7,813 nucleotides of DNA from JBHJGU01 sp050331475 (GTDB lineage Bacteria; Pseudomonadota; Alphaproteobacteria; Caulobacterales; Maricaulaceae), in assembly GCA_050331475.1 (NCBI GenBank), contig JBHJGU010000088.1, positions 1 through 7,813 of the forward strand, given 5' to 3'. The notes under the pieces are model-generated. The model had not been told where the DNA came from. It made no database searches and saw only the letters and a list, made by a program, of their open reading frames with translations. The translations under genes and the position numbers were made by a program. Of this stretch, positions 1 through 4,579 are shown piece after piece. Every line of letters starts with the position of its first letter. Positions within the stretch are counted from its first letter, which is position 1.

Positions 1-723
1 ATCCTGGGCGACACCTGCTCCCGGGCCTGCTAGTTCTGTAAAGTCAAAACCGGGCTGCCCGACGCGCTCGATTCCACCGAGCCTGCGCGTGTTGCCGACG
101 CCACAGCCGCCATGGGCTTGAACCATGTGGTGATCACTTCCGTAGATCGGGACGATTTAGCCGATGGCGGTGCGGCGCATTTCGCCGCCGTTATCGCGGC
201 GCTTCGGGCCAAGACGCCGAATACCACGGTGGAAATTCTGACCCCGGATTTCTTGCGCAAACCCGGCGCCGCGGAAACCGTGATCGATGCAGGCCCAGAC
301 GTCTTCAACCATAATCTGGAGACCGTGCCGCGGCTTTATCTGAGCATTCGGCCTGGCGCGCGGTATTATCACTCGCTCCGGCTGTTAGAGCGGGTCAAGG
401 AGCGCGATCCGCAGCAATTCACCAAATCCGGGCTTATGGTGGGATTGGGCGAAACCAAAGAAGAAATCATGCAAGTGATGGACGACATGCGCTCCGCTGG
501 CGTGGACTTCATCACCATCGGCCAATATCTCCAGCCTAGCCGCAAACACGCCGCCATTGACCGGTTTGTGCCGCCCGCCGAGTTCAAAGCCTTGGAGACC
601 ATCGCCTACGCCAAAGGGTTCTTGATGGTCTCAGCCAGCCCCTTAACCCGGTCGAGCCACCATGCGGGGGACGATTTCGCCCGGCTGAAGGCGGCGCGCG
701 CGCAAAAGCTCGCCGCCGCGTAA
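1..723 (+). CDS. lipA: Lipoyl synthase LipA, 5'-truncated by the window edge, with an in-frame TAG
   Basis: Radical-SAM enzyme that inserts two sulfurs into protein-bound octanoyl groups to make the lipoyl cofactor of pyruvate and 2-oxoglutarate dehydrogenases; cytoplasmic. Reading frame 1 from base 1 gives ILGDTC-SRAC-TAG-FC-KVKTG, the family's [4Fe-4S]/SAM CX3CX2C motif (Cys codons at 16-18, 28-30 and 37-39). It continues through VVITSVDRDDL, the DVFNHNLETVPRLY region, TKSGLMVGLGET, GQYLQPS and the C-terminal RSSHHA segment, whose serine region ligates the auxiliary cluster. It stops at TAA 721-723. About 80 N-terminal residues, including the auxiliary-cluster cysteines, lie upstream of the window. 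The TAG at 31-33 falls between the second and third radical-SAM cysteines. Starting at the next ATG (112) would remove all three cysteines and give an inactive protein, so I annotate the gene as continuous through the TAG. The next gene starts 17 bp downstream, so the two are probably co-transcribed. Identity is very secure; only the decoding of the TAG is uncertain. Confidence 0.95.
31..33 (+). other. In-frame TAG inside the lipA radical-SAM cysteine motif
   Basis: The codons read TGC (28-30), TAG (31-33), TTC, TGT (37-39), so the TAG occupies an X position of CX3CX2C. From family knowledge this position is variable (Ala, Arg, Ser, Pro and others occur), so an inserted amino acid would be tolerated but termination would not. 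Both flanks are in the same frame and conserved, so no frameshift is involved. A second TAG of the same kind is in ntrX at 7774-7776. The identity of the inserted residue cannot be read from the sequence. Confidence 0.85.
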
Positions 724-740
724 GCCCTAGGGTCCCCGTT

Positions 741-1205
741 ATGAGCGACACCCATCGCGAGCGCCGCCGACTCGATTTCGCCCCTTTGGAATTGTTCGAC
801 TTGGTGGCGGACGTGCGCGCTTATCCCTTGTTTATCAAATACATATCCTCGATGCGTGTGCGTGAGGATCAGGTCGAGGACGGCCAGGGTGAGTTGGTCG
901 CCGAGGCCCTGATCAATTTCAAGCTGGTCCGCGAACGCTTCGTCACCAAAGTTCGCTTAGACCGGGACGCGCGCACGATTGGGGTGGACTATGTGGCCGG
1001 GCCGTTCCGCACACTGGTCAACCGCTGGCGGTTTGATCCCGCCCCCGACGGGGCCACGATGGTGGATTTCTGGATAGACTACGAGTTTAACAATCCGGTT
1101 CTGCAATTCATGCTCAACCGGAACCGCAATCGCGCGGTGAACACGTTGATCAACGCGTTCTCCGGCCGCGCGCGTCAACTCTACACCCCAATCAGCGCCA
1201 ACTAA
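741..1205 (+). CDS. Coq10/RatA-like START-domain (SRPBCC superfamily) protein
   Basis: A 154-residue polyketide cyclase/dehydrase-type protein with one helix-grip lipid-binding domain. In the COQ10 family such proteins bind ubiquinone or its intermediates and support respiratory electron transfer; E. coli RatA, of the same fold, was described as an inhibitor of ribosome association. Recognisable features are the N-terminal HRERRRLDFAPLELFDLVADV (residues about 5-24), the following YPLF, the central NFKLVRERFVTKV strand pair, the GPFRTLVNRWRF segment, and the C-terminal helix (LNRNRNRAVNTLINAF) that closes the pocket. Length is normal for the family and no internal stop is present. Family members often have a Trp-Cys after the first YPxF (YPEFLPWC); here this is Lys-Tyr-Ile, so this copy is somewhat divergent. 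The ATG is 17 bp after lipA with only a weak AGGG upstream, suggesting coupling to lipA. The TAA overlaps the stop of the convergent pncC gene. Whether it acts on quinones is inferred from the family. Confidence 0.88.
   Translation: MSDTHRERRRLDFAPLELFDLVADVRAYPLFIKYISSMRVREDQVEDGQGELVAEALINFKLVRERFVTKVRLDRDARTIGVDYVAGPFRTLVNRWRFDPAPDGATMVDFWIDYEFNNPVLQFMLNRNRNRAVNTLINAFSGRARQLYTPISAN
1202..1205. other. Interlocked stop codons of convergent genes
   Basis: The plus-strand TAA of the Coq10-like gene (1203-1205) and the minus-strand TAG of pncC (1204-1202) share two bases. There is no room for a terminator between the convergent transcripts, so one or both must run into the opposite gene and antisense overlap is expected. 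No hairpin with a T-run was seen on either side. Confidence 0.7.
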
Positions 1206-1708
1206 TCCCGACCCGCCAAAAGCAGCGCGATAGCTACAGCAACCGAGTCGGTGCGGATCGCCGCCCGGCCCAGAGGGCCGAACGCTCGGTGCAGAGCCAC
1301 GGTCGCGCGGCCGTGCTCCGCGCGCGCGAACCAGACCAGCCCCACCGGTTTCTCCGTCGTGCCGCCGCCGGGGCCCGCGACGCCGGTGATCGACACGGCC
1401 AGATCGGCGCGCGCGCGGGCCAACGCGCCTTCGGCCATTTCAATGGCGGTTTCCGCGCTGACCGCGCCATGGGTGGCCAAGGTCTCCGGGCTGACCCCGA
1501 GCAAATCGGTCTTCGCGGCGTTGGAATAGGTGATGAAACCGCGCTCGAACACAGCTGAACTGCCGGACACATCGGTCAAAGCGCCCCCCAGCAATCCGCC
1601 CGTGCAGCTTTCCGCGACGCTGAGCGATATCCCCCGCGCCTTCAGGGTTGAGATCAGCTGGGTCGCGGCCTCGACAATCGAGGTGGGCAAGACACCAGGC
1701 TCGGTCAC
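1202..1708 (-). CDS. pncC: CinA C-terminal domain protein, nicotinamide-nucleotide amidase PncC
   Basis: A stand-alone CinA C-terminal domain of 168 residues, matching the size of E. coli PncC, which deamidates nicotinamide mononucleotide to nicotinate mononucleotide in NAD recycling. The family signatures are all present: ESCTGG (33-38), GSSAVFERGF and YSN (49-63), HGAVS (80-84), SITGVAGPGGG (106-116) and EKPVG (119-123). The start is a GTG (1708-1706), four bases after the pgpA stop, so translation is probably coupled; no strong Shine-Dalgarno is seen. The gene is the last of the ispDF-pgpA-pncC operon. It ends at a TAG (1204-1202) that shares bases with the TAA of the convergent Coq10-like gene. 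If UAG is sense here, the frame would run nine codons further, through a second TAG (1183-1181), to a TGA at 1177-1175. The length up to the first TAG is already normal for the family, so this is the best candidate in the window for TAG acting as a real stop. Confidence 0.92.
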   Translation of the reverse strand: MTEPGVLPTSIVEAATQLISTLKARGISLSVAESCTGGLLGGALTDVSGSSAVFERGFITYSNAAKTDLLGVSPETLATHGAVSAETAIEMAEGALARARADLAVSITGVAGPGGGTTEKPVGLVWFARAEHGRATVALHRAFGPLGRAAIRTDSVAVAIALLLAGRD

Positions 1709-1712
1709 CGCT

Positions 1713-2174
1713 TTAGAACCCGATCAGCCCGATGACCCACACCACAGCGGCCGTCGCCAAGCCGGCGGCGAGATCGTCCAGCATGACGCCCAACCCCCCA
1801 GGAAATCGCTCCAGCCGGCTGATCGGCCACGGTTTAACGATGTCAAATGCACGGAAAAGAAAGAACGCCGCCACCCAGTCCGTCCAACCCTCCGGGCCAA
1901 TGGCGGCGAGCGCCAGCAATTGGCCCGCAGCCTCGTCAATGACCACTTCGGAGGGATCCGCCACGCCTGACTTTTTGCAATATTGATCCGACGTCCAAAC
2001 GCCAAACACGGTCACAATCACCGCGGCCGCGGCGAGGCCTTGCACGCCCGTTGCGGTAAACAACGGCCATGCGAGCAAACAGGTCACCAAGCTCGCCGAA
2101 GTGCCCGGAGCAGGGCCGATCCAGCCCACCGGACCCATGGTCGCGATGCGTCGGCTAATGGCGTGCGCGATCAT
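1713..2174 (-). CDS. pgpA: Phosphatidylglycerophosphatase A PgpA
   Basis: Inner-membrane phosphatase that dephosphorylates phosphatidylglycerol phosphate to phosphatidylglycerol, the last step of the synthesis of this phospholipid. The 153-residue protein carries the full PgpA pattern: APGTSAS (22-28), the acidic DPSEVVIDE motif followed by GQ (73-85), FRAFDIVKPWPI (107-118) and GGLGVMLDD (126-134), with hydrophobic stretches at about 28-40, 46-60, 84-106 and 136-152 forming membrane segments. The conserved acidic residues of the DP.E..IDE and MLDD motifs are intact. Its ATG (2174-2172) overlaps the TGA of ispDF in an ATGA arrangement, typical of translational coupling. It ends in TAA, and pncC starts four bases later. 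Nothing is missing and no in-frame TAG is present. Confidence 0.95.
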   Translation of the reverse strand: MIAHAISRRIATMGPVGWIGPAPGTSASLVTCLLAWPLFTATGVQGLAAAAVIVTVFGVWTSDQYCKKSGVADPSEVVIDEAAGQLLALAAIGPEGWTDWVAAFFLFRAFDIVKPWPISRLERFPGGLGVMLDDLAAGLATAAVVWVIGLIGF

Positions 2175-3346
2175 GACCAGGCCACGCTGGCGACCGCTTG
2201 CGCGGCTACCCCCTCGCGCCGGCCGGGAAAGCCGAGCCCTTCGGTGGTGGTGGCTTTCACGCTCACCCGGTCAAGCGGCAAGTCCAGAAGCTGGGCGAGC
2301 CGCGCGCGCATGGCCTCCCGATGGGGTTTAATTTTCGGCCGTTCGCAGATCACTGTGACGTCCCCGTGGATCACCCGTCCACCCTTTTGCGCCACAAGCG
2401 CCTTGGCGTGCAATAGAAATTGATCCGAGGCGGCGTCTTTCCACCGCATGTCGGAGGGGGGAAAATGATCACCGATGTCGCCTAACGCCGCCGCCCCAAG
2501 GATTGCGTCGGTGAGCGCATGAAGACCGGCGTCGGCATCCGAATGGCCCACCAGGCGCAAATCGCACGGGATATGCACCCCGCACAGCCAAACTCCGTCC
2601 CCGGGAGCCAGGCGATGCACATCAAACCCCGTGCCCGTGGTGAGGTCGCGCTGAGCCGCCGGCGCGCGCTCGGCTTGACCGGTTAATAGCCGTGAGGCCA
2701 GATCGAAATCGCCGGGGAAGGAGATCTTGATGTTGTCCTTGCCACCGTCGACGATCTGCACGTTCAGCCCCGCCGCCCGCGCGGCGGCCACGTCATCGTC
2801 AAACGCCGCGTCATCGGGCAGGGCGCGGTAAATCTCCAACAGCGGCTCGAAGCGGAACGTCTGTGGGGTCTGAACACGAAACAACCCATGGCGCGACACG
2901 TCTTCAGTGACCCAGTTCTCTCCGTCCGCGCGCTTAATCGCGTCCGGGATTGGGATCGCCGGAGCGGCGCCGTCCGCTTCCGCTAAGGCGCTGAGCAAGC
3001 GGTCGATCAAATCATCGGTCACCAAAGGCCGCGCGGCGTCGTGGATAAGCACGGCGTCGGGGGGATCTTTCGCGGCTAAAGCCTCCAAACAGGCGCGCAC
3101 CGAGGCGGTCCGCGTCTCCCCGCCATAGGTCAGGTCCACAGCCAGGCCTTGGGCGGTTTGGGTGAACAAATCTTCGTCGTCAGGGTGGATGGCCGCCACT
3201 TGACGAACCACCCGCGAATGGGCGGCGAACCGGTCTAAGGACCAGCGCGCCACGGGCTTGCCGGCGAGGGCGCGGTATTGTTTTGGCAATCCGCCCCCGG
3301 CGCGTTGACCGCGGCCGGCGGCGACGATGGCGGCGGCTGCGCGCAT
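2171..3346 (-). CDS. ispDF: Bifunctional IspDF: MEP cytidylyltransferase and MEcPP synthase
   Basis: A 391-residue fusion that catalyses two non-consecutive steps of the methylerythritol-phosphate isoprenoid pathway. Residues about 1-225 are IspD (2-C-methyl-D-erythritol 4-phosphate cytidylyltransferase): the CTP-binding AAGRGQR...PKQY stretch (9-24), GGETRTASV (75-83), IHDAARP (101-107) and VQTPQTF (158-164). Residues about 235-391 are IspF (2-C-methyl-D-erythritol 2,4-cyclodiphosphate synthase): GTGFDVH (238-244) and GHSDADAGLHALTDA (267-281), giving likely metal ligands Asp242, His244 and His276, then GDIGDHFPPSD (289-299) and KATTTEGLGFPGRREG (364-379). IspF normally works as a trimer. 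The fusion is common in alphaproteobacteria. The ATG has a good Shine-Dalgarno, GAGGAG, eight bases upstream (complement of 3355-3360). It is the first gene of a minus-strand operon with pgpA and pncC, divergent from dusB, and ends in TGA, so UGA is used as a stop here. Confidence 0.97.
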   Translation of the reverse strand: MRAAAAIVAAGRGQRAGGGLPKQYRALAGKPVARWSLDRFAAHSRVVRQVAAIHPDDEDLFTQTAQGLAVDLTYGGETRTASVRACLEALAAKDPPDAVLIHDAARPLVTDDLIDRLLSALAEADGAAPAIPIPDAIKRADGENWVTEDVSRHGLFRVQTPQTFRFEPLLEIYRALPDDAAFDDDVAAARAAGLNVQIVDGGKDNIKISFPGDFDLASRLLTGQAERAPAAQRDLTTGTGFDVHRLAPGDGVWLCGVHIPCDLRLVGHSDADAGLHALTDAILGAAALGDIGDHFPPSDMRWKDAASDQFLLHAKALVAQKGGRVIHGDVTVICERPKIKPHREAMRARLAQLLDLPLDRVSVKATTTEGLGFPGRREGVAAQAVASVAWS

Positions 3347-3437
3347 CCGCGATTCTCCTCGCTGGGTCGGTTCCGAATAAAGGCGCTAGCGAGTAGAACC
3401 GGGGAAGAGCTTTGTCCAGGGAGCCGCGCGGTCGCCA
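3347..3437. promoter_or_regulatory. Divergent ispDF-dusB intergenic region with inverted repeat
   Basis: These 91 bp must contain or lie close to the start signals of both divergent transcripts. On the minus strand a GAGGAG ribosome site (3355-3360) precedes ispDF. On the plus strand AGGGAG (3418-3423) lies 14 bases before the dusB ATG, which is longer than usual spacing. A perfect 6-bp inverted repeat, CGGTTC (3368-3373) and GAACCG (3396-3401), flanks an 8-bp palindrome, CGCTAGCG (3384-3391), though the two are not concentric. They could be an operator or may be chance. No convincing sigma-70 -35/-10 pair was identified for either direction, so the regulatory role is inferred from position only. 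Confidence 0.4.
3355..3360 (-). promoter_or_regulatory. Ribosome-binding site of ispDF
   Basis: On the minus strand this reads GAGGAG, eight bases before the ATG at 3346-3344. It supports the chosen start and the view that ispDF is the first gene of its operon. Confidence 0.75.
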
Positions 3438-4454
3438 ATGAACGCTGATGACTTAAAAACGCTATTTCGCGAGACCCCCGCGGTGCTGGCGCCGATGTCC
3501 GGGGTGAGTGATCTCGCCTTCCGGCGCGCGGCCAAACGCTGGGGCGCGGGCTTGGTGGTCAGCGAAATGGTGGCCTGCGACGCGCTGGCGGACCGGCGTC
3601 CGGACATGGTGCGCCGGGCGGCGGGGGACGCCGAGGTTGCGCCCGTTGTGATCCAACTCGCCGGACGGGAGGCGAAATGGATGAAGCTTGGCGCGGCCAT
3701 GGCCGTGGACGCCGGGGCCGCGATGGTGGACATCAATATGGGCTGTCCGGCGAAGATGGTCACCAAAGCCGCCTCGGGCTCGGCGCTGATGCGTGATCTC
3801 GACCACGCGCTTACCCTGATCGAAGCCACCGTGGCGGGGGCGGGCGCCGTCCCTGTCAGCCTGAAAATGCGCATGGGGTGGGATCATCAATCGTTAAATG
3901 CGCCGGAACTGGCTCGTCGCGCGGTCGCAGCCGGGGTACAAATGATCACCGTTCATGGCCGGACCCGCTGCCAATTCTATGAAGGAACCGCAGACTGGGA
4001 CTTCGTCGCCAAAGTGCGCGCCGAGATCAAAGTTCCGTTGATCATGAACGGGGATATTACCTCGGTGGGCGCCGCGCGCCACGCGCTGGCGGCTTCGGGC
4101 GCGGATGCGGTCATGGTCGGGCGCGGGGCCTATGGCCGGCCTTGGAAGCCGGGCGCCATCGCCCACGCGCTTCAATCGGGCGAGCCGGAAACCGCGCCCG
4201 CCACAGCCGCGATTGTGGAGACGATCCAAACCCAGTTCGACGACACGTTGAGCCTTTACGGCGTTGAATTGGGCGGCCGCGTCTTCCGCAAACACATTGG
4301 CTGGTACGTCCAAACCGCCTTAGGTCCAGGCGACGAGGCAGCTGGTCGGACGGAGCGCAAACGGCTGTGCAAACTTGATGACCCCAACCAAGCGCTCGCG
4401 GGCCTGCTCGCGCTCTTTGAGGCGGGAACTGACCCCTGGCGGCGGGCCGCCTAG
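3438..4454 (+). CDS. dusB: tRNA-dihydrouridine synthase DusB (NifR3-like)
   Basis: FMN-dependent enzyme that reduces specific uridines in the tRNA D-loop to dihydrouridine using NADPH. The 338-residue protein is a TIM barrel with the Dus signatures: LAPMSGVSDLAFRR near the N terminus, GLVVSEMV, VVIQLAGRE, DINMGCPAK with the catalytic Cys103, LKMRMGW, VHGRTRCQFYEG (His173), PLIMNGDI (Asn204) and VMVGRGAYGRPW. The C-terminal helical domain is present (GGRVFRKHIGWY). The ATG gives an N terminus that aligns with the family's usual start. The position between ispDF and the ntr genes is the classical alphaproteobacterial nifR3 location. The frame reaches TAG at 4452-4454, then reads ATA GGC TAA, so if UAG is sense the protein gains three residues and ends at TAA 4461-4463. 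Either end is compatible with the family, whose C terminus is variable. Confidence 0.96.
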   Translation: MNADDLKTLFRETPAVLAPMSGVSDLAFRRAAKRWGAGLVVSEMVACDALADRRPDMVRRAAGDAEVAPVVIQLAGREAKWMKLGAAMAVDAGAAMVDINMGCPAKMVTKAASGSALMRDLDHALTLIEATVAGAGAVPVSLKMRMGWDHQSLNAPELARRAVAAGVQMITVHGRTRCQFYEGTADWDFVAKVRAEIKVPLIMNGDITSVGAARHALAASGADAVMVGRGAYGRPWKPGAIAHALQSGEPETAPATAAIVETIQTQFDDTLSLYGVELGGRVFRKHIGWYVQTALGPGDEAAGRTERKRLCKLDDPNQALAGLLALFEAGTDPWRRAA

Positions 4455-4463
4455 ATAGGCTAA
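4452..4463 (+). other. TAG followed two codons later by in-frame TAA at the dusB 3' end
   Basis: The bases read TAG ATA GGC TAA in the dusB frame. Under the standard code the TAG terminates and the TAA is a chance backup stop. If UAG is read through, as lipA and ntrX imply, the TAA is the true end and DusB is extended by only three residues. The site therefore does not contradict UAG decoding, but alone it is weak evidence. Confidence 0.5.
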
Positions 4464-4579
4464 GCGAGTTTCGGGGTTGGCCTAACCGCATCGGCGTGTT
4501 GATTTTATGCAACGATGGGGCCACCATGGCGCGCTCAGGACGCGTTGGTCCTTGTTTTTGTTGAGCGCATCGGCTCTCT
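4464..4579 (+). promoter_or_regulatory. dusB-ntrY intergenic leader with stem-loop
   Basis: This is the largest gap in the plus-strand cluster and the place where ntrBC often sits in related genomes. Bases 4537-4541 (AGGAC) and 4548-4552 (GTCCT) form a 5-bp stem with a 6-base loop, followed by the T-rich run 4552-4562. This resembles a weak intrinsic terminator or attenuator. Around it GCGCTC (4531-4536) and GAGCGC (4563-4568) can pair as an outer stem ending 11 bases before the ntrY ATG. No strong Shine-Dalgarno precedes ntrY; the only purine-rich bases nearby (GAGCG) are in this outer arm, so folding might affect ntrY translation. No confident promoter was found, although ntrYX must be expressed either from here or by readthrough from dusB. 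The regulatory reading is inference. Confidence 0.3.

Noticed and set aside
31..33. TAG as selenocysteine or a frameshift site
   Set aside because: Selenocysteine uses UGA, not UAG. The frame is unchanged across the TAG, so no frameshift is needed.
112..723. lipA as a short gene starting at ATG 112
   Set aside because: The product would lack all three radical-SAM cysteines, while the frame upstream of the ATG clearly encodes them, so the start is an artefact of the TAG at 31-33.
1..723. lipA as an ordinary pseudogene
   Set aside because: Apart from the single TAG the visible gene is fully conserved, with no frameshift or other stop. One nonsense codon with no other decay, together with the matching case in ntrX, makes decoding of UAG the better working hypothesis, although simple mutation is not excluded.
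1530..2423. Plus-strand open frames opposite pncC, pgpA and ispDF
   Set aside because: They are shadows of the minus-strand operon, whose proteins carry complete family motifs.
4477..4500. Sigma-54 promoter upstream of ntrY
   Set aside because: A TGGC is present at 4478-4481, but no GC element occurs at the required -12 spacing.
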